From the NCBI GenBank assembly GCA_023396625.1, contig JAEWVY010000278.1, positions 1 through 11,339 of the forward strand: a DNA stretch of 11,339 nucleotides. The letters are read 5' to 3'. The notes under the pieces were generated by a model, which saw only the letters and a program-made list of their open reading frames with translations, was not told the DNA's origin and did no database searches. This DNA is from Pseudomonadota bacterium. Lineage in GTDB: Bacteria > Pseudomonadota > Gammaproteobacteria > Burkholderiales > Burkholderiaceae_C. Shown here one piece after another: positions 1 to 6,906 of this stretch. Each line of letters begins with the position of its first letter. Position 1 is the stretch's first letter. The position numbers were made by a program, and so were the translations under genes.

Positions 1-195
1 CGGGCGGATGGTGTCGCCCGGCCAGTCGGCGACCGCCAAGTCGCCTGCCTCGATGTCAAGGAACAGCGTGGTGGCGGGGTCGAGGTCTTTGAGCCGGGAC
101 GTCTTGCCGATGCCGGACTTGCCCAGCATCAGCAGCTTCACGCCCTTGCGCTCGGCCATGCGTTCGATGGCGGACACGATGGGGAGCTTTTTCAT
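1..195 (-). CDS. AAA family ATPase, phage-type nucleotide-binding protein (partial)
   Basis: Only the first 65 residues are in the window; the rest lies beyond the left edge. A Walker A P-loop, GKSGIGKTS, starts at residue 25, after a basic N-terminal helix. About 15 residues further on is FLDIEAGDLAV, a pattern typical of the AAA_24-like ATPases of phages and integrative elements, which usually sit in recombination or replication modules. The role is therefore probably ATP-dependent and DNA-related, but the Walker B and later motifs cannot be seen. The ATG lies inside the stop of the upstream 160-aa gene (ATGA overlap), so translation is probably coupled. The family assignment is inferred from the P-loop and the next strand only; the P-loop itself is seen directly. 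Confidence 0.8.
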   Translation of the reverse strand, partial: MKKLPIVSAIERMAERKGVKLLMLGKSGIGKTSRLKDLDPATTLFLDIEAGDLAVADWPGDTIRP

Positions 196-674
196 GCCTC
201 ACCCCCGTCGGTGCTCAAGGTGAAGGACGGCTTGCCGGAATCGACCGTGCGGGCGGCCGCGAACTGCTGCTGCAACGCAGGCGGCCAGTTGATGTACCGG
301 GACTCGGACACGGAGAGCTTGACGTCGAGGTAGCCCTCGACCTTCTCGCCCGAGGCCATGATGCGCTCGGCGATTTCGCCCAACTGTTTCTGGTTCCAGC
401 TGACCTTTTTGGGCAGCTCGAACTTGATGTGCATCGGGCCGTCGCTGATGTGGGCGGTACCAAAGTCACGGCCGGATTCACGCAGTGCGACACGGGCCTG
501 CTCGCCGTAGCACTGTTCCAGCGCCGCATCGAACTTGGTGCGAGCCTTCTTTAGCCAGTCGATGGCAGCATCAAGGTTCTTGTCGACCTCGCGCTTCTGC
601 TCGGCCGGCAGCGCGGCCAGTTGGCTCACAGACATCTCAGCGATGTCGACGGGGAAGATGGTCAGATCGCTCAT
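192..674 (-). CDS. Hypothetical protein, 160 aa, in phage-like module
   Basis: I do not recognise a named family. The chosen ATG (MSDLTIFP) has a perfect AGGAGG six bases upstream; a start 15 bases earlier would lack this spacing. The first half is alanine- and lysine-rich and probably helical or coiled coil (LPAEQKREVDKNLDAAIDWL, then KKARTKFDAALEQ). The second half looks like an alpha/beta fold (MHIKFELPKKV, VEGYLDVKLSVSESRYINWP). There are no membrane segments and no signal peptide. It lies between an HTH protein and a P-loop ATPase and overlaps the ATPase start by 4 nt, so the two products are probably made together. In phages this position is often held by partners of single-strand annealing or replication proteins, but nothing here proves such a role. 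Confidence 0.75.
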   Translation of the reverse strand: MSDLTIFPVDIAEMSVSQLAALPAEQKREVDKNLDAAIDWLKKARTKFDAALEQCYGEQARVALRESGRDFGTAHISDGPMHIKFELPKKVSWNQKQLGEIAERIMASGEKVEGYLDVKLSVSESRYINWPPALQQQFAAARTVDSGKPSFTLSTDGGEA

Positions 675-685
675 GGCCGTCCTCC

Positions 686-949
686 TCACTGGTACGCACG
701 AGTGAAGCTCGAGTAGCGCGAGACGCGGCGCTCGAAGGCTTCGATTTCGTGCAGGAGGTAGGTGACCCGGCGACCGAGCTTGCAGTAGATCGGGCCGAGC
801 TGCTCTTGACGCCAGCGGCGCAGCGTCTTGACGGAGAGCCCCCAGCGGATGGCGAGCTCGTTTTCGTCGAGCGCGATGCAGGCTGCACCGCCGGGATTCA
901 TCCGGCGGGGATTCCGACCGGATTCGATTGATGGAACTTGAGTTTGCAT
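686..949 (-). CDS. Small HTH DNA-binding protein (excisionase/AlpA/MerR-like)
   Basis: The 87-aa protein has a helix-turn-helix at about residues 28-66: ENELAIRWGLSVKTLRRWRQ followed by GPIYCKLGRRVTYLLHEIEAF. This is the HTH_17/MerR-like winged-helix arrangement of excisionases and AlpA-type regulators, where the wing reads GP-x(3)-KLG-RV-Y. The residues before the HTH are poorly structured. ATG at 949 is preferred because AGGAGG lies nine bases upstream; a start at 979 would put that site inside the gene. The gene is followed after 11 bp by the 160-aa gene and then the ATPase, forming a small operon. An 11-bp inverted repeat ends exactly at the start codon and may control it. The product could be a recombination directionality factor or an early-gene regulator. 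A related but broken copy lies at 10619-10853. Confidence 0.85.
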   Translation of the reverse strand: MQTQVPSIESGRNPRRMNPGGAACIALDENELAIRWGLSVKTLRRWRQEQLGPIYCKLGRRVTYLLHEIEAFERRVSRYSSFTRAYQ

Positions 950-985
950 TTCGATGTGCCTCCTAGATGAAATGGGCACATCGAA
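950..985 (-). promoter_or_regulatory. Perfect 11-bp inverted repeat enclosing the RBS of the HTH gene
   Basis: TTCGATGTGCC (950-960) and GGCACATCGAA (975-985) are perfect reverse complements separated by 14 nt. In the minus-strand mRNA the hairpin ends at the base before the ATG. The Shine-Dalgarno AGGAGG (959-964) straddles the loop and the first two bases of the stem. It could be an operator for the HTH protein or an RNA hairpin limiting its translation. The structure is seen directly; the function is inferred. Confidence 0.7.
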
Positions 986-992
986 GTCTCCG

Positions 993-1011
993 CACGGGTT
1001 TATGGCCCGTG
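993..1011 (-). other. Short hairpin between the 318-aa gene and the HTH gene
   Basis: CACGGG and CCCGTG form a perfect 6-bp stem around a 7-nt loop, 24 bases after the 318-aa gene stop. There is no T-tract on either strand, so it is not a typical intrinsic terminator. It may be a weak attenuator or an mRNA 3'-end stabiliser in the 85-bp gap. Confidence 0.35.
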
Positions 1012-1034
1012 TCTGGTTTGATTTATGGGCGCGT

Positions 1035-1991
1035 TTATGTGTTGCGTCGCAGTCGGTATTTGCCGCGCTTGACCAATGCGATCACGTCCTCGCGTTCAGC
1101 CTTTCCGCCGAAGGCGTCATCGAACGACTGGTAGCCGGTATTGGCGATCCTGTTGACCTCGGCCCAGGACACCTCTGGCGCGTTCTTCCCGTCGGCACTC
1201 CACATCTGCTTGACGATCTTGGCGCGCTCCGCAGACAGCTCACGCGACTCGGTGAAGTGGGGCAGCTTCAGTCGATTGCCTTGGAAGAACTCAACCGGCT
1301 CTGGCGCACCGCTGGGCGTGACGTAGCCACGCAGCACCCTGTCGAATGCGCTCGCGTCGAAAACGTCCTGGCCGTCGTCCACGCGAACGAACTCGTCCAG
1401 CACGCGCATGACATGGTCACGGGGCAGATCAACGGGATCTCGCTGATGCCGCAATACGATGCCGCCACGCGACCAGATTGGGTCGCTCAACACCGAGGTC
1501 ATCGCGGCAACAGGAGCACGCTCCCACGCTCTGGCAACGAACACCGGGGCAAAGTCGTGTGTGCAAGCGATTCGTACTTCCCCGAGGTGCCACAGGTGGC
1601 CCGGCACGCGATGTCGACGGTCGGATCGTCGTCGATCTTCGATGCCGATCAAGGATGCCAAGTCGGCGAGCCACGCATCCACTTGGAAGGTATACAGCGC
1701 GATGTCGGCAAGAGGTCGCTCAACCGTTCGTGACCGCTGCTGGGGACTGCGGTACCGGTACACCGCCGCGTCGTGATCGATCTCAACCTCGACTTCCTGC
1801 TCAGAATCCAGGACGGGCACCATCAGATGTGTGAGGTAGTCCTCTTCCGTGATCCATCGTCGCTGCAGAAACGTTGGTCTGCATCGCCCGAGCTCGGCCG
1901 CCCTGACGCGGGAATCGACCCGGGGCAGCCGCTCCAGCGCTGCCAGAAAGCTCAGATGTGCCGACTTCGCGGTAGCGTCTTCAGAACTCAC
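1035..1991 (-). CDS. Hypothetical protein, 318 aa, second gene of unknown pair
   Basis: I do not recognise this family. The likely start is GTG at 1991, read as MSSEDATAKSAHLSF. It overlaps the end of the 478-aa gene by 11 nt, so the two are probably translationally coupled. A start at 2039 would put 16 extra residues inside the upstream gene. The protein is soluble-looking, without signal peptide or membrane helices. It is rich in Asp, Arg and Val, with an acidic patch (SEQEVEVEIDHD) near residue 65 and a basic C-terminus (ALVKRGKYRLRRNT). I see no P-loop, HExxH or nuclease signature. Aromatic- and His-rich stretches (HRVPGHLWHLGEVRIACTHD) near residue 145 may mark a folded core. Its job is probably tied to the upstream 478-aa protein, as a complex partner or a consecutive step. 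Confidence 0.75.
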   Translation of the reverse strand: MSSEDATAKSAHLSFLAALERLPRVDSRVRAAELGRCRPTFLQRRWITEEDYLTHLMVPVLDSEQEVEVEIDHDAAVYRYRSPQQRSRTVERPLADIALYTFQVDAWLADLASLIGIEDRRRSDRRHRVPGHLWHLGEVRIACTHDFAPVFVARAWERAPVAAMTSVLSDPIWSRGGIVLRHQRDPVDLPRDHVMRVLDEFVRVDDGQDVFDASAFDRVLRGYVTPSGAPEPVEFFQGNRLKLPHFTESRELSAERAKIVKQMWSADGKNAPEVSWAEVNRIANTGYQSFDDAFGGKAEREDVIALVKRGKYRLRRNT

Positions 1992-3417
1992 GGAGCACCC
2001 CAATTCGCGTGAGCTGTTCCAGCACGCGCTTGCGGTCATCCTCGGTCTTGCTCTTGTCGTTCAGGCCGTTCGGCGACGTGATTTGGACAGCAACGTTGTG
2101 GGCCTTGCGGTGCGGCTGTTTGGCCATTCGGAACACCAGCTTCACCTGCGCCAGCGTGTAACCCGTCAGGTCGTCGATGCCATAGTCGTCGTAGGCGACC
2201 TGATAAATCTGGCGGGTGTCGCGCCGATCCTTGCCGATCAGCATCGTGCTCGACAGGTGCTGGATCAGATCACGCCCATTGGCGGCGTCGGTGGTTTGCT
2301 GCTCGAAGGGCCGGGCGACTTTGATCTGCAGGATCGAGATTCTTTCAATGCCCGCCACACGCTCTTGCTCAATGCGCTTGAGCATCGCCGGTGTCGAGAA
2401 GCCGAACAGGTCGAACTCGCGCATCGGCATGTCGTTGATCTCCCCGTCGCACGCCAAAACGACATCGCGGAAGATGGTCGCCAGTTCACGGCGCACCTCA
2501 CGGTCTTCGCAGAACACACCGAGCGCACCGGTGCCGGGCTCCCACGAGAAGCTGGCCGACATCGCTGCAGGTTCTTCGTGCTCGACCACCTCGCCGTTGG
2601 CAACCTGCCGGAAGTGCGCCGTCGACCCGTTGAAGGTTGCAGTCAGGGTGTGCAGGAGCACGGGCGTGACCTCGTCAGAGTCCTTGCCGCCGCAGCGGTC
2701 GGCATGCGCGAGATCACGGCGCGTGAACTGCTCGATGATGATTTGATTGGAAGCCACTTGCGGAAACAGCGCCGAAATGCGCCCGCGCAACACACACTCA
2801 ACATCGGCATCAATGCTCGGCACCACGCCTTTCGGGCCGAGGTAGTGGCTGGAGTAGTTCTCGCTCTTCCACTGCCGATGCATCACCTGCAAGCGCTCTG
2901 CGTTGTCGAAGCGCTGATCGCGCTTGGCACCGACCTCCGGAAAATCCTGCCGCAGACAGAGGTGCAGGGCCCGGCTATACCGGTCACTGGGCGTGGCCAA
3001 GACGGCAGCGTCGCTGGCGTCTTGGTCGTCAAGGAGGGATTGGACGGCCTGCGTGCCGTACTCGTCATCGAGCAGCACCACGCGCTCGGCCGCACGCTCG
3101 ATGTGCTGCTGGACGTCCGAGCCAAGTTTGGCGACGGCGTGGAACATTGCCTTGCGGGACTGCACCGCGAGGATGCCTTTGGCCGCATCCGTAAGCGCTG
3201 CCAGTTCCGGCAGCGAAGTGGCGCTGGCACGTTCGACCAGGAGCAATGCGAGGCCGGGACGCTTGGCTTTGCGCACCACGGTGACGAAGTGCTCCATGCA
3301 CGGCAAGATTTCCGGGCCATCGTCCGATTGACGGGGTCGCACCTGCTTCGAGGACTGCTGCTGCGCGGCAGTCGACTCGTCGTGTTCCTGGGCGGTGATT
3401 TGTTCGTCTGCTGGCAT
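1981..3417 (-). CDS. Hypothetical protein, 478 aa, first gene of unknown pair
   Basis: The product is unrecognised. ATG at 3417 (MPADEQITAQEHDE) has AGGA eight bases upstream; a TTG two codons earlier is less likely. The first 35 residues are polar, Gln/Glu-rich and probably disordered. A helical region follows (about 38-110), then an alpha/beta body. No Walker, HExxH, PD-D/ExK or HNH motif is evident. The C-terminal 60 residues are basic (FRMAKQPHRKAHNVAVQIT, then DKSKTEDDRKRVLEQL), so nucleic-acid contact is possible. It stands downstream of an XRE/ImmA pair but behind that pair's terminator, so it needs its own promoter. The gap holds a 21-bp near-copy of the element at the XRE promoter. 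This suggests regulation by the XRE protein. Overlap with the 318-aa gene indicates a two-gene operon. Confidence 0.8.
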   Translation of the reverse strand: MPADEQITAQEHDESTAAQQQSSKQVRPRQSDDGPEILPCMEHFVTVVRKAKRPGLALLLVERASATSLPELAALTDAAKGILAVQSRKAMFHAVAKLGSDVQQHIERAAERVVLLDDEYGTQAVQSLLDDQDASDAAVLATPSDRYSRALHLCLRQDFPEVGAKRDQRFDNAERLQVMHRQWKSENYSSHYLGPKGVVPSIDADVECVLRGRISALFPQVASNQIIIEQFTRRDLAHADRCGGKDSDEVTPVLLHTLTATFNGSTAHFRQVANGEVVEHEEPAAMSASFSWEPGTGALGVFCEDREVRRELATIFRDVVLACDGEINDMPMREFDLFGFSTPAMLKRIEQERVAGIERISILQIKVARPFEQQTTDAANGRDLIQHLSSTMLIGKDRRDTRQIYQVAYDDYGIDDLTGYTLAQVKLVFRMAKQPHRKAHNVAVQITSPNGLNDKSKTEDDRKRVLEQLTRIGVLREF

Positions 3418-3448
3418 AGGCAATTTCCTTTTCTAAACGAAGTGCGCG

Positions 3449-3469
3449 ATTGCGCGAGTGGTTAACTGA
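3449..3469 (-). promoter_or_regulatory. Putative operator upstream of the 478-aa gene (copy A)
   Basis: This 21-bp stretch matches positions 4662-4682 at 17 of 21 bases. On the plus strand both read ATTGCGyGAkTrGTTAAyTGA. It lies 32 bases before the 478-aa ATG and has the same orientation relative to its gene as the other copy. A direct repeat of TGCGCGA (3443-3449 and 3451-3457) overlaps its left end. No convincing -35/-10 pair was found here. A role as XRE repressor operator is inferred. Confidence 0.55.
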
Positions 3470-3476
3470 ACGGTTC

Positions 3477-3500
3477 AAAAAAAGCCGACACGCGGTCGGC
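3477..3500 (-). terminator. Rho-independent terminator after the ImmA/IrrE gene
   Basis: On the minus strand, GCCGAC, a 5-nt loop and GTCGGC are followed by seven T residues. It lies 20 bases past the metallopeptidase stop and separates the XRE/ImmA transcript from the 478/318-aa operon. Confidence 0.8.
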
Positions 3501-3519
3501 GGCGAGATGAAGGCGTTGA

Positions 3520-4371
3520 TCAGACGATCTTGGCCCCCGGCTTGAGAAGACCATAGCGCTCCATCCGTACCTGGATGAAGCCTCGATTGACGCCGAAGCG
3601 CTTGGCCACGGCCTTCTGCAAACATTCGATGTCGAAGAACCCGATATCGCCATCAGCCGTCAGGTGAAGGCAGGTGCCGGGCAAATCGGGATCAAGTGAC
3701 GGGCTGCGGTGGATCGTCACACCGTGTTTCGGAGCCAACTCTTCGACCGCCAGATTCAGGCGTTGGCGCGGCACCAGCAACGACCCCATGAACTCGTTGG
3801 CACGCAGCTCGGCGAAGTATTCTTCCTTGGTGGTGTGGCCTGGAATTGCCAGAGAGGGGCTCGCAGCCGCCTCGACGACGGGCTGGACTTTCGCCAAGTG
3901 CTCCACGTCACGGGTGGTCGTGCGGTAGGCCCGCCGCGCCGCGTCGCTGGGCTCATCGAACAAACCCGGCCCCTTGCTGGCATCCACGATCCATCCTGGC
4001 GCATCGAAGATGGCGTGGCCGAGCTCGTGCCCGAGGGTGCTCAGTACCAACTCCTCGCTGGCGTTCACGCCAACCGGTGACACCGACACCATCGCGGTGT
4101 CCGGCACGCCAGGATCGTACTCACAGATGCCCAGGACAGGGTTCCCGCGCTCGTCATGCACGACGTCACCGGTGCCGACGAACAGGTCGAAGACCACGCC
4201 GTTGATCTTCAGGCCGGAGATGGCGCTCAGGGTGGCGAGCGAGATGGCATCGGCAGCAGCATCCACCAGTTGCTGGCGGGCCAGGACGGCGATGCCCTCA
4301 ATCTCGGAATTCTTGATGTAGCTGGGGCGTTTTCGGTCGCAATGCCGGTAGCCAAGAGTCAACACCGGCAT
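3520..4371 (-). CDS. ImmA/IrrE family zinc metallo-endopeptidase
   Basis: The 283-aa protein carries HELGH at residues 115-119, the HExxH zinc site of this family, and a downstream ELRANEFMGSLLVP (188-201), matching the usual E-xx-AN-x-F-xxx-LL-x-P third-ligand helix. The first 110 residues lead into the catalytic helix. The C-terminal part (about 220-275) may sense a signal or bind a partner. Known relatives, such as ImmA of ICEBs1 and IrrE/PprI of Deinococcus, cleave an HTH repressor and so turn on mobile-element or stress genes. The ATG directly abuts the stop of the XRE gene (TGAATG), a genetic pairing that fits cleavage of that repressor. A terminator follows. An XRE plus zincin pair is also the layout of the RosmerTA toxin-antitoxin/defence type, so a toxin role is an alternative. 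Confidence 0.9.
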   Translation of the reverse strand: MPVLTLGYRHCDRKRPSYIKNSEIEGIAVLARQQLVDAAADAISLATLSAISGLKINGVVFDLFVGTGDVVHDERGNPVLGICEYDPGVPDTAMVSVSPVGVNASEELVLSTLGHELGHAIFDAPGWIVDASKGPGLFDEPSDAARRAYRTTTRDVEHLAKVQPVVEAAASPSLAIPGHTTKEEYFAELRANEFMGSLLVPRQRLNLAVEELAPKHGVTIHRSPSLDPDLPGTCLHLTADGDIGFFDIECLQKAVAKRFGVNRGFIQVRMERYGLLKPGAKIV

Positions 4372-4650
4372 TCACTTGTCCCCCGTCGCTTGCTTGCGAT
4401 ACATCCGTACCAGGCCCCCCACGTCGTCGCGCATGTCTGGCGGAAGGCGGCTGGCCTCAACAAAGGCGTCGTCGACATTCTCGCCAAGGATTTCTGCCGC
4501 CTTGCGGATCAGCTCGTCCTTAGGCGGCTTTTCGATGTCGCGCTCTATGCGCGACCAGTAGGCAGGCGAGATGTCCAGCTGCCGGGCGAAGTCATTCATC
4601 TGAATGCCCTTCGCCTCCCTCTTCTGTCTGATGTAGGCACCAAATGCCAT
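4372..4650 (-). CDS. XRE-family helix-turn-helix transcriptional regulator
   Basis: The 92-aa protein begins MAFGAYIRQKREAKGIQMND and continues with ARQLDISPAYWSRIERDIEK, a complete Cro/CI-type HTH in residues 5-60. The C-terminal 30 residues (FVEASRLPPDMRDDVGGLVR) are short and may dimerise or contain a cleavage site. ATG at 4650 starts the domain at its usual distance; a TTG at 4662 would add four residues without a better ribosome site. It is the first gene of a pair with the ImmA/IrrE protease. A strong promoter and an operator-like element at the transcription start lie just upstream, so negative autoregulation is likely, with protease cleavage as the release step. The antitoxin of a zincin toxin is an alternative role. 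Confidence 0.9.
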   Translation of the reverse strand: MAFGAYIRQKREAKGIQMNDFARQLDISPAYWSRIERDIEKPPKDELIRKAAEILGENVDDAFVEASRLPPDMRDDVGGLVRMYRKQATGDK

Positions 4651-4661
4651 GTTGTGACCCA

Positions 4662-4682
4662 ATTGCGTGATTAGTTAATTGA
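4662..4682 (-). promoter_or_regulatory. Putative operator at the XRE transcription start (copy B)
   Basis: This is the partner of 3449-3469 (17 of 21 identical). It spans the expected transcription start, about seven bases past the -10 box, and runs into the leader, a position where a bound repressor would block transcription. A related shorter element in the opposite orientation, GTTAACGCGCAAT, lies at 4723-4735 just upstream of the -35 box. Binding by the XRE protein is inferred. Confidence 0.55.
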
Positions 4683-4686
4683 CGCC

Positions 4687-4715
4687 ATCGTATCGAGCAG
4701 ATCGGCGCCTGTCAA
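4687..4715 (-). promoter_or_regulatory. Sigma70-type promoter of the XRE/ImmA operon
   Basis: On the minus strand, TTGACA (4710-4715) is a perfect -35 box and TACGAT (4687-4692) a 4/6 -10 box, with a 17-bp spacer. Transcription should start near 4680, about 30 bases before the XRE ATG. Confidence 0.75.
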
Positions 4716-4877
4716 CTGTTTCGTTAACGCGCAATCCGGTTCCCTGCCAGACAGGCACCGCAGGCCTGCCGGGGCATCGAGGCCACGCCACCAGGTGTGC
4801 CCGATTACCCGGAATTGCCATCCGCTTCGGAACATCGCGCACATCATCTGTGACGGTTGCAATTCCTCGGAGCCGTC

Positions 4878-5069
4878 ATGAAGAACCTCGAACTCGCATC
4901 TCCCTCGGAGATGTCCGCCAGCGCCCGCGCTGGTGAAATCACCGCCATCCTTGCGGCCGCCATCGTCCGCACCGTCGTCGCAGAAGCGCCAAAACAGAGA
5001 GAAGTTGGCCTTGGCTTCCTGCCCGACCAGCGCGTTCATACAACCCCCTATCAACAGGAGAGTTTGTGA
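4878..5069 (+). CDS. Small hypothetical protein, 63 aa, first gene of recombinase operon
   Basis: The peptide begins MKNLELASPSEMSASARAGE and has a hydrophobic, Ala-rich middle (ITAILAAAIVRTVV, about residues 22-35) that may be an amphipathic helix. GGAG lies five bases before the ATG. Its stop TGA shares a base with the ATG of the DUF2924 gene (TGATG), which argues that it is really translated and coupled. No function is known to me. The 140 bp upstream should contain the operon promoter; a TTGCCA at 4815-4820 could be a -35 box but I find no good -10 partner. Confidence 0.65.
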   Translation: MKNLELASPSEMSASARAGEITAILAAAIVRTVVAEAPKQREVGLGFLPDQRVHTTPYQQESL

Positions 5070-5521
5070 TGAACGAGAAACAAGCATCAGTCGCCGCGCG
5101 GATCGCGGGGCTATCGAGCCTGCCCATCGCCGAGCTGTGGCCAGTGTGGGATCGGTACTTCTGCAGCCGCCCCATCAACCCAAACCGCGTCTTCATCGAG
5201 TCGCGCATCGCCTACAAGATGCAGGAGGAAGCCTTCGGCGGTCTGGCGCACAACACGCGCCAGCGCCTGGAGGCCATCGGTGCCAAGCATTCCAAGATCA
5301 AGCTGCGGGCACGGCCGCGCGACACCAACTTCGCGCCCGGCACGGTGCTGCTGCGCGAATGGGGCGACCGCGAGCACAAGGTGGCGGTCACCGCCGAAGG
5401 TCTGTTCGAGTACGAGGGCAGCACCTTCAAGAGCCTGACAGCCGTGGCCCGGCAGATCACCGGCACGCACTGGTCGGGGCCACTGTTCTTCGGCCTGACC
5501 GGCAAGGCAGGTGCGCAATGA
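5069..5521 (+). CDS. DUF2924 domain-containing protein
   Basis: The 150-aa protein shows the DUF2924 pattern throughout: an N-terminal helical part (IAGLSSLPIAELWPVWDRYF), then RIAYKMQEEAFGGL at about 50-65, a middle with GTVLLREWGDREHKVAVTAE, and the closing YEGSTFKSLTAVARQITG followed by THWSGPLFFGL. DUF2924 genes are commonly found immediately upstream of large serine recombinases in proteobacterial mobile elements, as here. The biochemical role is unknown; an accessory role in recombination or its control is an inference from context. ATG at 5069 has AGGAG eight bases upstream. The stop overlaps the recombinase ATG (ATGA). Confidence 0.9.
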   Translation: MNEKQASVAARIAGLSSLPIAELWPVWDRYFCSRPINPNRVFIESRIAYKMQEEAFGGLAHNTRQRLEAIGAKHSKIKLRARPRDTNFAPGTVLLREWGDREHKVAVTAEGLFEYEGSTFKSLTAVARQITGTHWSGPLFFGLTGKAGAQ

Positions 5522-6906
5522 GCGACGCCACCCAAATCGCCTCTCCCAAGGCACGCAAACGTTGCGCCGTCTACTGCCGGGTATCGTCGGACGAGCGCCT
5601 TGATCAGGAGTTCAACTCCATCGATGCGCAGAAGGACTCTGGCCACGCCTATGTAGCCAGCCAGCGGGCCGAGGGCTGGATTCCGGTGGCCGACGACTAC
5701 GACGACCCCGGGTTCTCCGGCGGCAACACGGAACGGCCGGGGCTGAAACGCCTGATGGCGGACATCGAGCGCGGCCAGATCGACATCGTGGTGGTCTACA
5801 AGATCGACCGCCTGACGCGCAGCCTTGCCGACTTCTCCAAGATGGTCGAGGTGTTTGAGCGCCACGGCGTGTCGTTCGTGTCGGTCACGCAGCAGTTCAA
5901 CACCACCACCTCGATGGGTCGGCTGATGCTCAACGTCCTGTTGTCCTTCGCTCAGTTTGAGCGCGAGGTCACCGGCGAGCGCATCCGCGACAAAATAGCC
6001 GCCAGCAAGCGCAAGGGGATGTGGATGGGTGGCGTGCCCCCCCTGGGCTACGACGTCGACAACCGCCTGCTGGTCATCAATGAAACCGAGGCGGCGGTGG
6101 TGCGGCGCATCTTCGAAGAGATGTTGACCATCGGCTCGCCCACCCAGATTGCTGCCAACCTGACTTTGGATGACATCACCACCAAGGCCTGGACGACGCA
6201 GGACGGTCAGACGCGGGCGGGCACGCGCATCGACAAGAAGTACCTGCACAAGCTGCTGCGCAACCGCATCTACCTTGGAGAGTTGTCGCACAAGGGCAGT
6301 TGGTACCCAGGTGTGCATCAGGCCATCATCGATCCAGGACTGTGGGGCCGGGTTCACGAGGTGCTGGCCAAGGATGGCCACACCCGGTCGGTCGAGACCA
6401 AGATCAGGTCGCGCACCGACGCGTTGCTGCGCGGCCTGCTGTACGCACCCTCGGGCGAGCGGATGTACCCGACCTACTCGCGCAAGAACGGGCGCAAGTA
6501 CCACTACTACGTGTCCAAGTCGGAAGCGCGGTTCGGCGCGCCGGGCAAGGGCTACGAGCGCCTGCCTGCGCTGGAGATCGAGGGGGCGGTGGTGGCCCAG
6601 ATCCGCACGGTGCTGACCAGCCCGGAGACCGTGGCGTCGGTGGTGCGGCACATTCAACGCAACGGGGCCCAGATCGACGAGGCCACCACCGTGATGGCGA
6701 TGGGACGCCTCAACAACGTGTGGGATCAACTGTTCCCGGTCGAGCGCCACCGCATCGCCAATCTGATGATCGAGCGCATCGATCTCGTCCACGCGGGCGA
6801 GGTGCAGGGGATCAAGGTGAAGTGGCGTGAGGTGGGTTGGAACGCGCTGATCGAGGAGTTCGCCCCGGACAGCATCGGTGCCGAACTGCTGGAGGTCGAA
6901 GGCTGA
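5518..6906 (+). CDS. Large serine recombinase (site-specific integrase/resolvase family)
   Basis: The 462-aa enzyme has the serine recombinase catalytic domain at about residues 14-160: YCRVSSDER with nucleophile Ser23, IDAQKD, DDPGFSGGNTERPGL, KIDRLTRS (95-102) and MGRLMLNVLLSFAQFERE (133-150). The Recombinase domain follows (about 175-285, from PPLGYDVDN to LWGRVHEVL). Next comes a region placed like the zinc-beta ribbon (300-335, LLRGLLYAPSGERMYPTYSR), but all zinc-ligand cysteines are gone; the only cysteines are C16 and C20. A C-terminal helical part ends the protein. It should cut and join attP/attB-type sites through a phosphoserine link, integrating or excising this element. It lies inside a five-gene chain with 1-4 nt overlaps. 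Whether it is still active, and its target site, cannot be read from the sequence. Confidence 0.95.
   Translation: MSDATQIASPKARKRCAVYCRVSSDERLDQEFNSIDAQKDSGHAYVASQRAEGWIPVADDYDDPGFSGGNTERPGLKRLMADIERGQIDIVVVYKIDRLTRSLADFSKMVEVFERHGVSFVSVTQQFNTTTSMGRLMLNVLLSFAQFEREVTGERIRDKIAASKRKGMWMGGVPPLGYDVDNRLLVINETEAAVVRRIFEEMLTIGSPTQIAANLTLDDITTKAWTTQDGQTRAGTRIDKKYLHKLLRNRIYLGELSHKGSWYPGVHQAIIDPGLWGRVHEVLAKDGHTRSVETKIRSRTDALLRGLLYAPSGERMYPTYSRKNGRKYHYYVSKSEARFGAPGKGYERLPALEIEGAVVAQIRTVLTSPETVASVVRHIQRNGAQIDEATTVMAMGRLNNVWDQLFPVERHRIANLMIERIDLVHAGEVQGIKVKWREVGWNALIEEFAPDSIGAELLEVEG

Noticed and set aside
954..1733. 259-residue plus-strand frame
   Set aside because: It is antisense to the 318-aa gene, starts inside the inverted repeat of the HTH gene and has no recognisable motif.
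1849..3465. 538-residue open frame on the plus strand
   Set aside because: It is antisense to the 478-aa gene, has no ribosome site or family pattern, and runs through the operator region; the minus-strand gene has a ribosome site, fitting start and operon overlaps.
4745..4769. Dyads TGCC-AGACA-GGCA and GCAGGCCTGC upstream of the recombinase operon
   Set aside because: They are short GC-rich dyads with no promoter placed next to them; common in such DNA by chance.
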